A stretch of DNA of 46,722 nt from Candidatus Levybacteria bacterium RIFCSPLOWO2_02_FULL_37_18 (GTDB taxonomy: Bacteria > Patescibacteriota > Microgenomatia > Levybacterales > UBA12049). The DNA is taken from NCBI GenBank assembly GCA_001784115.1, contig MFPD01000023.1:1-46722 (forward strand), written 5' to 3'. Numbering within the stretch: the stretch's first letter is position 1; each line of letters begins with the position of its first letter. The translations under genes were made by a program, and so were the position numbers. This document shows, piece by piece, positions 15,802 to 25,000 of this stretch. The notes beneath the pieces are model-generated. The model searched no databases, was not told the DNA's origin, and was given only the letters and a program-made list of their open reading frames with translations.

Positions 15802-16836
15802 ATGAAAAATAATAGGATTCTTGTAACCGGGGCAGGCGGATTTATGGGCAGTCATCTTGTGAATTATATCATATCTAAAAATCATAAAAAAGTATACGGT
15901 GTTGATGATCTTTCTGGGGGATTTCGTCAAAACGTGCACCCAAAAAGTATTTTTACTAAGTTAGATCTAAGGGATAAGAAAAAAACTTCAAAATATATAT
16001 CTTCCGTAAAACCAGATATTATCTTTCATCTTGCCGCTGATGCTACAGAAGGACGGAGTCAATTTACTCCAATAGAGTGTACAGAAAGGAATTATGGAGC
16101 ATATCTTAATCTCCTTATACCGGCTATCAAAAATGGTCTTATAGAAATTATTCTAACGAGTTCTATGAGTGTTTATGGTTCGCAGAGGCCTCCTTTTTCA
16201 GAAAACATGAGGCGGGATCCGGATGACATTTATGGAATTTCAAAAGCGGCAATGGAGAGAGCAACCGAAATATTAGCATCGGTACATGGATTTCAATATG
16301 TAATAATAAGACCTCATAACGTGTATGGTCCCCGCCAAAATCTTTCCGACCCCTATAGAAATGTTGTTGCCATTTTTGTTAACTGTTTGTTAAATAACAA
16401 AAATTTCTATATCTATAGTGATGGTAACCAGAAAAGAGCTTTTTCCTACATTGATGATTTTACTCCTTACATTTATAAAGCGGCTTTTTTGAAAAAAGCA
16501 GAAAGAGAAATTTTTAATATCGGACCTGTTGAAGAATGCACCATTAATCAACTCGCAAAAATAGTTTTGAAAAATTTCTTTCCTGACGGAAGGATTCCTA
16601 ATAATCTATTACCAGAGTACTTGCCTGCTCGTCCTTTAGAGGTTAAGAATGCTTGGTGCACTGTTGACAAAGCGCAAAAAATATTAGGATACAAAACTAC
16701 GATTAGTATTGAAGATGGTATTAGAAAGATGATTGAGTGGGCTAAAACAAGAGGGCCACAAAAGTTTAAATATTTAGATTCTTTAGAAATAGAAAATACA
16801 AAAACACCAAAACTATGGAAAAAGAAACTTATCTAA
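15802..16836 (+). CDS. NAD-dependent epimerase/dehydratase (extended SDR)
   Basis: 344 residues from ATG 15802. An in-frame TTG at 15757 lies upstream of the promoter -10 box, and the NAD loop should start close to the N-terminus, as it does here (ILVTGAGGFMGSH, 6-18). The active site is Ser (LTSSMSVYG) with Tyr144/Lys148 in DIYGISKAAME. RPHNVYGPRQN and KRAFSYIDDF follow. It resembles UDP-glucose 4-epimerase-type enzymes acting on a nucleotide sugar. The exact substrate is unclear. The next gene starts 22 bases before this one ends. Confidence 0.75.
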   Translation: MKNNRILVTGAGGFMGSHLVNYIISKNHKKVYGVDDLSGGFRQNVHPKSIFTKLDLRDKKKTSKYISSVKPDIIFHLAADATEGRSQFTPIECTERNYGAYLNLLIPAIKNGLIEIILTSSMSVYGSQRPPFSENMRRDPDDIYGISKAAMERATEILASVHGFQYVIIRPHNVYGPRQNLSDPYRNVVAIFVNCLLNNKNFYIYSDGNQKRAFSYIDDFTPYIYKAAFLKKAEREIFNIGPVEECTINQLAKIVLKNFFPDGRIPNNLLPEYLPARPLEVKNAWCTVDKAQKILGYKTTISIEDGIRKMIEWAKTRGPQKFKYLDSLEIENTKTPKLWKKKLI

Positions 16837-17738
16837 ACAACTGTCCTTTATGCGGTAGTCGAGTTATTAATGGAATGTATGGTTTATCCGGATATCTCAT
16901 GTGCAACAATTGTTTATTGGGATGGAAAAAAAAACTCAAAAGCACAGAATATGTAACAGAATACTACGTAGGTAAGTCTACATTGGCACGACGGCTATTT
17001 ACTCCCTTACAAAACTTTTTCTATTCTATTCGTCAGTGGTATGCAGGAAGGCAAAAAAAGAAATTGTGGATTGATGTTGGAGCAGGCGAAGGAGGTTTTT
17101 TAAAAACAGTAAAGGCAAAACGACGAATTGGCGTTGAAATATCATCTTCTGGAAAGAAAATGATGAAAGAGAGCGGGTTGGATACTTTATCAGATAAGGA
17201 ATTTATTAGGACAAAGGGGCTTGGGGCGGATGTTATTAGTTTTTGGCATGTTTTAGAACATGTCGAAAAACCAGAAGAGTATTTGGATGCAGCAAGAAAT
17301 AATTTAAAAAAAGGAGGAAAAATAATAATAGGAGTTCCAAACATCGACAGTTTTGAATTTAAATTTAGCAAACAGTATTGGTTTCATCTTCAACCACAAT
17401 TTCATCTCTGGCATTATTCCCCCAGCTCTCTGAAAAAATTATTACAAAAATCCAAGTTCAAAATTAATACTATTGATTATTGGTCTATAGAACACCATCT
17501 TACCGGAGTTTTGCAAACGTTTATAAATAAATTTTCCGGATCAAAAGAAAATGTTTTACATAGATTAGTAAAAAGAAGTGCTGGGGGCTCAAAAGTAAGG
17601 CTAGGAGATATTTTTTGGTCGGGGTTTTTTTTGACACTTGGTGCACCAATTATTGTTCTTTTCTGGACCATAGGTTCTATATTTAGAAGGTCTGGAACAA
17701 TTGTAGTTGTTGCATCTACTGGTCGTAAAACTCCCTGA
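16815..17738 (+). CDS. SAM methyltransferase with N-terminal zinc ribbon and C-terminal membrane segment
   Basis: 307 residues. The N-terminus has Cys10-x2-Cys13 and Cys30-x2-Cys33, a small zinc ribbon. A Methyltransf_23-like domain follows, with WIDVGAGEGGFLK, then DVISFWHVLEHVEKPEEYL and KKGGKIIIGVPNIDSFEF. The last third is a basic region (RLVKRSAGGSKVRLG) and a hydrophobic helix (about 270-292) that may hold it at the membrane. Proteins of this layout occur in surface polysaccharide clusters and methylate sugars or glycan ends. It overlaps the SDR upstream by 22 bases and the convergent aminotransferase by 23 bases. Confidence 0.75.
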   Translation: MEKETYLNNCPLCGSRVINGMYGLSGYLMCNNCLLGWKKKLKSTEYVTEYYVGKSTLARRLFTPLQNFFYSIRQWYAGRQKKKLWIDVGAGEGGFLKTVKAKRRIGVEISSSGKKMMKESGLDTLSDKEFIRTKGLGADVISFWHVLEHVEKPEEYLDAARNNLKKGGKIIIGVPNIDSFEFKFSKQYWFHLQPQFHLWHYSPSSLKKLLQKSKFKINTIDYWSIEHHLTGVLQTFINKFSGSKENVLHRLVKRSAGGSKVRLGDIFWSGFFLTLGAPIIVLFWTIGSIFRRSGTIVVVASTGRKTP

Positions 17739-18819
17739 TTAAACTGCAGATATAATTAATTTCTTCATAGGTAAGTTCGGGAAACATGGGAAGAGATAGG
17801 ATAGATTTGGCAAGCTGTTCGCTTATCGGAAAATCTCCTTTTTTATAACCCATTGATTTGTAAGCTTTTTGGAGATGAATAGGAGTTGGGTAATGGATTA
17901 CGGTTTTCACACCTTTTTCTTTTAGGAATTTACCTAAATCATCTCTTCTTTGAGCTTGAATCATATATATATGGTATACATGATATGCGTATTCCATTTC
18001 TTTTGGAAGAGTTATTTGTGGAATAGATGATAGAAGTTTGTTATATATGTTTGCGTGTTGTCTTCTTTTTTGAGTGAAATCATCAAGATGTTTTAGTTTT
18101 ACATTGAGGATTGCTGCCTGAAGTGTATCGAGCCTGCTTTTGTATCCAAACATTGCATGTACATATTTTTTAATTGATCCATCATTCCGTAAGTACTCGA
18201 GTTTTTCTTTGATTTCCCAATTATTTGTTACTACTGCTCCACCGTCTCCAAATGCACCTACATTTTTTCCCGGATAAAAGGAAAAAGCTCCTGTTTTACC
18301 GGCAGGAACTTTTTTTCCTTTATATTTTGCACCGTGTGCCTGACAACAATCTTCAATAATAATTAGGTTGTATTTCTTGGCAATAGCAATAATCGGGTCC
18401 ATATCTGCTGGTTGTCCGTATAAATGGACCGGAATAATAGCTTTTGTTCTCTTGGTTATCGCGGCTTCTATTTTTGTTGGGTCAATATTGTAGCTTTTAG
18501 AATCTACGTCGACAAATACTGGTTCTGCGCCTACGTTTGATACAGTCATTGCTGTGGCAATGTAACTATTTGGCGCAGTAATTACTTCATCTCCTCTTCC
18601 TATTCCATGTGACAAAAGAGTAAGAAATAACGCATCTGTTCCAGAATTTAATCCAACTGCATATTTCTTGTTGCAAAAGGCAGCAAAATTTCTCTCAAAC
18701 TGCTCAAGAGGTTCTCCATCAATAAATACAGCATTATCGAAAACTTGCTCAATTACCTCTATAAATTCTTTTTTATACATTTTATTTTGCCTTTTTAAAT
18801 CAACAAAATTTATAATCAT
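17716..18819 (-). CDS. DegT/DnrJ/EryC1 family sugar aminotransferase
   Basis: 367 residues, normal length. A PLP-dependent enzyme that aminates a keto nucleotide sugar. It has NSGTDALFL (PLP phosphate region, 58-66), Asp157 in IIEDCCQAHGA and the PLP Lys185 in AFSFYPGKNVGAFGDGG. MIINFVDLKRQ is a typical family N-terminus. The start at 18819 was chosen because it lies 6 bases after the TATTAT box and gives this standard beginning; an ATG at 18837 would fall within the promoter. The ending YEEINYICSLIREF is standard. It is a single-gene unit with its own promoter. The substrate is not deducible, though 3-keto or 4-keto sugars are usual. Confidence 0.88.
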   Translation of the reverse strand: MIINFVDLKRQNKMYKKEFIEVIEQVFDNAVFIDGEPLEQFERNFAAFCNKKYAVGLNSGTDALFLTLLSHGIGRGDEVITAPNSYIATAMTVSNVGAEPVFVDVDSKSYNIDPTKIEAAITKRTKAIIPVHLYGQPADMDPIIAIAKKYNLIIIEDCCQAHGAKYKGKKVPAGKTGAFSFYPGKNVGAFGDGGAVVTNNWEIKEKLEYLRNDGSIKKYVHAMFGYKSRLDTLQAAILNVKLKHLDDFTQKRRQHANIYNKLLSSIPQITLPKEMEYAYHVYHIYMIQAQRRDDLGKFLKEKGVKTVIHYPTPIHLQKAYKSMGYKKGDFPISEQLAKSILSLPMFPELTYEEINYICSLIREFYDQ

Positions 18820-18825
18820 GGGAGT

Positions 18826-18854
18826 ATAATAGCACAAGAAAAGTTTGAAACCAA
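18826..18854 (-). promoter_or_regulatory. Promoter for the aminotransferase at 18819, leaderless
   Basis: Minus strand TTGGTT (18854-18849), 17 bp, TATTAT (18831-18826), 6 bases to ATG 18819. Confidence 0.65.
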
Positions 18855-18880
18855 GAAAAAAAGAATAGTCTTAATCTTCG

Positions 18881-18909
18881 TTGATTTTTAGAATAACGTA
18901 TGTTACGCT
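18881..18909 (+). promoter_or_regulatory. Promoter for the methyltransferase at 18917, leaderless
   Basis: TTGATT (18881-18886), 17 bp with a TG one base before the -10 box, TACGCT (18904-18909), 7 bases to ATG 18917. The extended -10 compensates for the weaker hexamer. Confidence 0.5.
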
Positions 18910-18916
18910 CGTTACT

Positions 18917-19645
18917 ATGCTTAAAACCAAGTATAAAAACATTTTCGATCATCAAGATTCTTACTGGTGGTATAAGGGTATGGCAGCAATTAATATACTT
19001 CTTCTTAAGAAATATCTCCCCAAAAAAAATAATCTTAAAATATTGGATATTGGTTGTGGTACCGGTGCTGCCTTGCTTTATCTCTCTGACTTTGGTGACG
19101 TAATAGGAGTTGATAAATCAGATGAGGCGTTAAAATTTGCAAAAACACGAGGGAAGGTGATGAAGGGAGATATTGCATCACTTCCGTTTAAAGATGATAC
19201 ATTTGATCTTGTAGTATGTTTGGATGTGTTGTACCATGAATGGGTACATACAAAAAAAGCATTTTTAGAAATAAAACGAGTGGTTAAGCCGGGAGGGATT
19301 GTGTTGATACGAGAGCCGGCATTTGACTGGTTTCGAAGCAGCGAGGACATTGCCTCCCAAACAAAGCATAGATTTACAACAAACGAACTAAAAAGAGAGT
19401 TAATGCAGTCATTTGACATAGTAAAGCTTACGTATCTCAATTTTTTTCTTTTTCCAATTGCGTTTCTTAAACGCTTGCCCGAAATTATAGGTATTAAAAA
19501 GAAAAAAGGAATAAGCGATGCATCTTCCATCTCGCCAGTGTGTAATAACATACTATTTTATATTTTCCTAACCGAACCCATGGTGCTTAACTACATCAAT
19601 TTTCCATTTGGTACATCAGCGTTGTGCGTGGCAAGGAAAAAATGA
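18917..19645 (+). CDS. Class I SAM-dependent methyltransferase
   Basis: 242 residues from ATG 18917; a TTG at 18881 is part of the promoter. It opens with an aromatic block DSYWWYKGM, then motif I ILDIGCGTGAALLYL, an acidic loop (IGVDKSDEALKFA), DLVVCLDVLYHEW, and VVKPGGIVLIREPAF, all of the Methyltransf_11 type. The YWWYKG start is common in methyltransferases of polysaccharide clusters. The stop overlaps the ATG of the following GT-C gene (ATGA at 19642), so the two are translationally coupled. Confidence 0.8.
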   Translation: MLKTKYKNIFDHQDSYWWYKGMAAINILLLKKYLPKKNNLKILDIGCGTGAALLYLSDFGDVIGVDKSDEALKFAKTRGKVMKGDIASLPFKDDTFDLVVCLDVLYHEWVHTKKAFLEIKRVVKPGGIVLIREPAFDWFRSSEDIASQTKHRFTTNELKRELMQSFDIVKLTYLNFFLFPIAFLKRLPEIIGIKKKKGISDASSISPVCNNILFYIFLTEPMVLNYINFPFGTSALCVARKK

Positions 19646-21954
19646 TACGCTTACATATGTTCAAAATTGTAGGGAAAAGAGTTAAAGCAATCTCTGCAAA
19701 TTCTCTCAAAAATTTTTTAAAAGAAAATTTCTTGATTCTTGTTATCATTCTACTCGCGTTTGGCCTCAGAGCTTTCGGTGTCTACCCCGGTTATCCGCAA
19801 ATTCATCCGGACGAAGGAACCAGTTATTATACAGCGATACATCTTTTATATAATTGGTTTGAGCCTGGCAGATTTGACTATCCTGCAGGAATGCCTTTAA
19901 TTCATGCATTGATTTACGTAGTTTTATTCATCCCTATTATGGTGGGAAAGACTATCCTAACAAATCCCCAAAGCATTATTGAGCTTTTGTTTAATCCATC
20001 ACATTTTTTTACCCAGTATAAAGATGCAATTTTTGGCTTAAGAGATATTAATGCCTTTTTTTGGTCAAGGTATATAGCGGCAACATTTGGAACACTGGCT
20101 GTGGGAATGGTATACATAACTGCCAAGAGATTATTCAACAGAGAGGTAGGTCTTTTTGCCGCAGTTTTTTTAGCGTTTAATTTTCGTCATGTCCTTGGTA
20201 GCCATTTTGGTCTTCCCGATGTGCACAATAGCTTTTTTGCCATGCTTACGTTGTATGCGTCTGTGTTGCTATTTGAAAAAAATACCAGGAAAAGATACAT
20301 ATTTGCGGGAATTGCCGCAGCGATTTCTTTTTCTTTAAAATATCAACCGTTTGCTTTTTTACCTTTTTTTCTCACGCACATTATTTGGGCGTTTAGAAAA
20401 AAGAGCGTATGGTACATCTTCCATTCCAATATGATTCTTGCGGGCATATGTTCGATAGCTACGTTTTTAATTATTAACCCGTATTATATTTTTAATATCG
20501 GCGAGGCAATGTATCAAAATAGCAGGGACTACTTGCGGTATCAAATGGGTATCCTTCATTTTAGAGTCTACCCTTATTTCTACTTATTTCATTGGGGTAT
20601 TGGAGAGTTGCCATTCATTTCGATTCTTGGAGGTTTAATAGCTATGTTATTCAAAAGTCCCAAAAAGTTTATCCTTCCATTTTCGTTTGCATTTGTTTTT
20701 ATGTTTGTTATGACTGTCTATAGTAATGGCGGTATTTATCCTCGTAACTTTACTACGGTTATGCCATATCTTATGATATTTGCTGGTTATTTAATGTACA
20801 TACTCCACGTTATTCTTAGAAAATTTTTGAAAAAAGGCGTAAGTTTAAACATGATTATTATGCTTCTTATTGTTATAAATTTTTCTCCCGCTAAGGATTC
20901 GTTTATTTCAAGTTATGAGTATTCCAAACCTTGGACTTTTGTTCCGCTTTCTAAGTGGCTTGACAAAAATATACCAAAGGACGTCTTTATACGAAATTAC
21001 CTGTTGTTTCTTCCTTACAAAACAGTTGCAGGTTTAAGAGAGAAAAATGTTACACAATTAGAGTGGAGTTATGATAAGGGACCCAATTCACTTGCTGAGT
21101 TTCAGGAAGAAGGAGCTGATTTTTCAATCATAAACTCATACATCTATCAAAGCGGAATCTACCAATGGAGAGAATTTTCAGATTCTAAAATGTACTTAAA
21201 GTACAATACTGTTCCGTTTGACTATTTAGAAAATTCGTTTTTGGGTCTGGCTGTAAAAGAACTTATGCAATATACGGTTTTTGAAGCATATAAACAGTGG
21301 CAAGCACAGGAAACCAGTAATTATGTTGTATTTAAAATTCCCTCAAAACCCAAAGAGATTGGAAATAAAATTCTAAGTTTTACATTCGACAAAAAAGAAA
21401 CCGCATGGAAATTAAGAAGCACTTTGGGTTTTGATCCTATTAAATCTGTTTGGGACGGAATGACAGGCAGAACGGAAAAAGGTTCAATAAAAATATCCGG
21501 AACAGGGAACCGTACTGTTCCTTCCAGGGTAGGAGGCTCTCCAATTCAAATTACAGGGGGAAAGTTATATACGGTCACGGGTTGGGTAAAAAACTCTCCT
21601 CCTAAATTTCATATATATCCAGAAGAAGATGGATATCTTCGATTAGATTTTTATAGAAGTAATAACGAAAAAGAGCTTGATACGCTAGGATTATTAGGCG
21701 TTGCCATTTCGCAAAGGGCAAAGGTGACAACAGATGGCGAATGGATACAAGTACAAGTAAGTATGGTTGCTCCCAAAGATGCAAAGTATCTTACCATTAG
21801 CTTTCAACCCACAGAAAGCATACTTTACAATCTTTATTTAGATGATGTTGATTTATACAAAACAGATAACATTCCCAGTGAGCCATTTAAAGAAATTCCA
21901 TATATAAAATCCACGATTCCGAAAGAAAGCCTATATTTTAATGGTTTTCTCTAG
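19642..21954 (+). CDS. Large GT-C glycosyltransferase (GT39-like) with C-terminal lectin-like domain
   Basis: 770 residues. The start is ATG 19642, in ATGA overlap with the gene before and with AAGGA (19633-19637) at good spacing. The first outer loop after helix one carries Asp57-Glu58 in YPQIHPDEGT, the catalytic-acid signature of PMT/GT39 enzymes. About ten more helices follow, with FNFRHVLGSHFGLPDVHNS. An extracytoplasmic middle region comes after residue 430. The last part (about 590-750) is a beta-rich domain with GGKLYTVTGWVK, DGYLRLDFY and YLDDVDLYK, like CBM4/9-type or related jelly-roll carbohydrate-binding modules. It probably transfers lipid-linked sugar outside the membrane and holds the glycan acceptor. 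A paralog follows directly. Confidence 0.78.
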   Translation: MIRLHMFKIVGKRVKAISANSLKNFLKENFLILVIILLAFGLRAFGVYPGYPQIHPDEGTSYYTAIHLLYNWFEPGRFDYPAGMPLIHALIYVVLFIPIMVGKTILTNPQSIIELLFNPSHFFTQYKDAIFGLRDINAFFWSRYIAATFGTLAVGMVYITAKRLFNREVGLFAAVFLAFNFRHVLGSHFGLPDVHNSFFAMLTLYASVLLFEKNTRKRYIFAGIAAAISFSLKYQPFAFLPFFLTHIIWAFRKKSVWYIFHSNMILAGICSIATFLIINPYYIFNIGEAMYQNSRDYLRYQMGILHFRVYPYFYLFHWGIGELPFISILGGLIAMLFKSPKKFILPFSFAFVFMFVMTVYSNGGIYPRNFTTVMPYLMIFAGYLMYILHVILRKFLKKGVSLNMIIMLLIVINFSPAKDSFISSYEYSKPWTFVPLSKWLDKNIPKDVFIRNYLLFLPYKTVAGLREKNVTQLEWSYDKGPNSLAEFQEEGADFSIINSYIYQSGIYQWREFSDSKMYLKYNTVPFDYLENSFLGLAVKELMQYTVFEAYKQWQAQETSNYVVFKIPSKPKEIGNKILSFTFDKKETAWKLRSTLGFDPIKSVWDGMTGRTEKGSIKISGTGNRTVPSRVGGSPIQITGGKLYTVTGWVKNSPPKFHIYPEEDGYLRLDFYRSNNEKELDTLGLLGVAISQRAKVTTDGEWIQVQVSMVAPKDAKYLTISFQPTESILYNLYLDDVDLYKTDNIPSEPFKEIPYIKSTIPKESLYFNGFL

Positions 21955-21959
21955 CTGTA

Positions 21960-24266
21960 ATGAGAAAAATTAAATCCTTTTTCTATCCTAAAGGACAATT
22001 CAGCGTTTTTAGAACTGTATTGGTTCTCATTTTTTTACTGGGATTTGTGCTAAGAATTATCGGGACAAATCCGGGATATCCTCCTACTCATCCTGACGAG
22101 CCGGTAATGTATGCTACATCTGCGTATTTGGTTGTTAACAATACACTTGATCCATTTTTAGCCCCCACATATAGATTTCAATATCCCGGATTATTCATAT
22201 ATCTTTACGCATTTCTTTTTAAGTTTATATTTATTCCTTTAAGCGTATTTACATACGCAGTATTACTTCCGGAGGAAGTATCCAGAAATATCTACCGTAT
22301 GCAGGAGTTTGTTAACAATGTTGTTGTAGGAACAGGATATATAAACGCGATGTTTTGGGCAAGGTATATAACAGCGTTTGTAAGCTTCTTTTCTGTTCCA
22401 TTAACGTATCTGATAGGAAAGAGAATGTTTAATACGTACGTTGGATTACTCGCCGCATTCTTTGTCGCCGTAAACTACCGTCATGTTTTATCAAGTCATT
22501 TTAGTCTACCTGATGCTCCAAATGCTACCCTTGCTTTGCTTGTTTTGTATGTATCACTTCTTGTCTACAAGAATCCCACTCTTCGAAATTATCTCATTTT
22601 AGGAATTTCACTTTCTTTGTCTCTAGCAACGAAACTATATGTTTTTTCAATAATTGCATTTTTATTAACTCATCTTCTTGTCCTTCTTAAAAAGAAGAAC
22701 AAGCAACCTGTCTTTAAGAGATTTTTTTCGTTACATTTTTTACTTTCCCGGGAAAACAAAAATTTTTTGTATGCGGGATGTCTCTCTGTTGTTATATTTT
22801 TCTTGCTTAACCCATTTCTTGTTTCCTACCTACATGTAGCAAAACGTACTCACCAGCTTAATAATTTGCGATATGGGTTATTCTATCCACCGTTTGAAAT
22901 AATATTTCCACCACTTTGGTATTTGTATGAAATAGGTTTCGGAGAAATGATGTCAATTCTATTTCTTGTGGGGGTTTTGCTTTTGATTGTAATCAGAAGA
23001 TATTGGATTAATGGTATATATTTATCATTGTTTATTCTATTGCCCTGCGCTATTCTTTTTTATTTTTCTCATGGAGCAGCGTATGTTCGCAACTTCACCA
23101 GCATTGTTCCTTTCGCAATTATTGTAGGGGCGCTTACACTTTGGACAATTTTTGACAAGGTTTGGGGATTTTTTACGAGGAACAAAAAATATTATCTTTT
23201 TACACTTATTGTAATAGCCTGTATAGTTTCATACGGTCAGGTAGTTAACTCCTTAAAACTTGATTATTTTGCTATCAAACCATGGAATTCTACGTGCATA
23301 CAGCAATGGATGGATGAAAATATAAAGAAAGGTGATGTTGTTGCAGTTAACAATCTTGTGCCCAAGAGCAAAAATGAAGGGGTTTCTTATGTTGTTTTTG
23401 GCAATACTGAAAATTATAAAAATGACTTTACGTCAACAGCGCTACAAGAAGAAAAAATTGACTATGTTGTAGCGGACATAGAGTATTTGCGTGGGCGGTT
23501 TAATTGGTGGGTTTCTTCCAGTGATATCTATTGGGGTCAACCCGTGGCTTTATTCGATAACTCATTTGATGGATTAGCACTGAAAGAACTTAGCAGATAT
23601 ATTGTAAAAAGTTGTATCCGACCGTGGCAAAGCCCAGGAGACAACTACATCGCGATTAAGATCCCGCCGCCTGTCTTATCAAATGATCTAGAGTTGATTA
23701 ATGACCACAATTTTATGTATCAATCTCTTAAAATAATAAAGTTTTCATCTTTATACCCAAGCTTTGGTCCTGATGAAGTCGTTGTGATTCATTCAAGCGA
23801 TTGCCTGGTTGATTCTTGTCTTAAGATTAGAGGAAAAAGTATATCTCCGGCACGCAATAAAATAGTAATTGAGGATCGTATTCCTGTAGTAGCTGGAAAA
23901 CGGTATGTTGTAAAAGGCAAAATAAGATCAAAAAACGAGATTGGAGCAGAATCCAGAGACGGATTTCTTCGTATCGACTATTACAGTAGTAAAGTTATTT
24001 ACAGTACAAAGCGGGGGATGCTTGCGTCCATTTCTAGACGGTATTATGGTGACGGTTCATGGAAAGAATTTCAGGTTTCTCAAGTTGCCCCAAACGGCGC
24101 CGCATATATGCAGGTTAGTTTTCAGGTGGAAAGATATGATAAGACATTTTTTCTTGACGAAGTGAAAGTATATCGGATACAACAAGACCCATCAGATACG
24201 GAAATACAAGCATCGAACAAAAAAGAAATTGATAATGTTGTGTTGTACCCGCTTTCACTGTTGTAG
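21960..24266 (+). CDS. Large GT-C glycosyltransferase (GT39-like) with C-terminal lectin-like domain, paralog
   Basis: 768 residues, built like the gene before it. It has Asp46-Glu47 in YPPTHPDEPVM after the first helix, AVNYRHVLSSHFSLPDAPNA in the body, GAAYVRNFTSIVPF matching GGIYPRNFTTVMPY of the partner, and a C-terminal beta-rich domain with GKRYVVKGKIRSK, DGFLRIDYY and FLDEVKVYRIQ. The identical architecture shows a tandem duplication followed by divergence. The two may add different sugars or act in sequence. The ATG lies 5 bases after the upstream stop without a clear ribosome site. Confidence 0.78.
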   Translation: MRKIKSFFYPKGQFSVFRTVLVLIFLLGFVLRIIGTNPGYPPTHPDEPVMYATSAYLVVNNTLDPFLAPTYRFQYPGLFIYLYAFLFKFIFIPLSVFTYAVLLPEEVSRNIYRMQEFVNNVVVGTGYINAMFWARYITAFVSFFSVPLTYLIGKRMFNTYVGLLAAFFVAVNYRHVLSSHFSLPDAPNATLALLVLYVSLLVYKNPTLRNYLILGISLSLSLATKLYVFSIIAFLLTHLLVLLKKKNKQPVFKRFFSLHFLLSRENKNFLYAGCLSVVIFFLLNPFLVSYLHVAKRTHQLNNLRYGLFYPPFEIIFPPLWYLYEIGFGEMMSILFLVGVLLLIVIRRYWINGIYLSLFILLPCAILFYFSHGAAYVRNFTSIVPFAIIVGALTLWTIFDKVWGFFTRNKKYYLFTLIVIACIVSYGQVVNSLKLDYFAIKPWNSTCIQQWMDENIKKGDVVAVNNLVPKSKNEGVSYVVFGNTENYKNDFTSTALQEEKIDYVVADIEYLRGRFNWWVSSSDIYWGQPVALFDNSFDGLALKELSRYIVKSCIRPWQSPGDNYIAIKIPPPVLSNDLELINDHNFMYQSLKIIKFSSLYPSFGPDEVVVIHSSDCLVDSCLKIRGKSISPARNKIVIEDRIPVVAGKRYVVKGKIRSKNEIGAESRDGFLRIDYYSSKVIYSTKRGMLASISRRYYGDGSWKEFQVSQVAPNGAAYMQVSFQVERYDKTFFLDEVKVYRIQQDPSDTEIQASNKKEIDNVVLYPLSLL

Positions 24267-24283
24267 TTTTTTTGATCTGTTTT

Positions 24284-25000
24284 ATGTTAACAAATAAAAA
24301 AATTTCAATTACTCTTCCAGCGTATAATGAAGAACAGACTATTGAGCAGGTGGCAAGGAATGCTTTACACGCTGTTTTAGGGTTGACCAGAAAATACCAA
24401 ATCTTACTTGTTAATGATGGTTCTTATGATAAAACCGGAGAAATTATGAATAGGATTAAAAAAGAATTCGGAAGCAATATTTCCGTAGTTCATCATAAAA
24501 AAAATAAAGGATTTACCGGAGCAATGAAATCATGTTATGAGAATGCAAACGGCGACTTAATTTTTCTTGGTCCCGCGGACGGCCAGTTTGATTATTTAGA
24601 ACTTACATTATTTATTGAAGCAATTAAAGATAATGATATTGTTGTTGCATATAGAGCCGTTAATCAAGAAGGGTTTATTCGAAAATTCTACTCATTCCTT
24701 TTTCATTTAATTACGAAACTTCTTTTTGGAATAAGATTGAGAGAGTTTTCAAGCTGCATTCTATATACTAGGGAAGTAAGAAATTCCATTTCAATAACCT
24801 CTGATCCGTTTTCCTGTTTATTTTTACCGGAATTTATTTATAGGTCAATGAAAAAAGGATATAGGATTGGAGAAGTCCCAATACATTTTTATAAACGAAA
24901 AGGGGGGGTACGAAAAGGGACAAATTTTAGAATGATAGTAAAGACCTTGTTTGAGATAACCAAATTCTGGTTTGATATTAGATTAAGGCGAGTTCGCTAA
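24284..25000 (+). CDS. Family 2 glycosyltransferase (DPM-like)
   Basis: 238 residues from ATG 24284 (a TTG at 24272 would add four residues). The motifs are ISITLPAYNEEQTIEQVA (7-24), ILLVNDGSYDKT (40-51) and the metal motif PADGQF (97-102). FSSCILYTREVR and HFYKRKGG near the end match polyprenyl-phosphate hexosyl transferases. It follows the two GT-C genes by 17 bases and could make their lipid-linked donor. The last 18 bases overlap a convergent methyltransferase gene. Confidence 0.82.
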   Translation: MLTNKKISITLPAYNEEQTIEQVARNALHAVLGLTRKYQILLVNDGSYDKTGEIMNRIKKEFGSNISVVHHKKNKGFTGAMKSCYENANGDLIFLGPADGQFDYLELTLFIEAIKDNDIVVAYRAVNQEGFIRKFYSFLFHLITKLLFGIRLREFSSCILYTREVRNSISITSDPFSCLFLPEFIYRSMKKGYRIGEVPIHFYKRKGGVRKGTNFRMIVKTLFEITKFWFDIRLRRVR

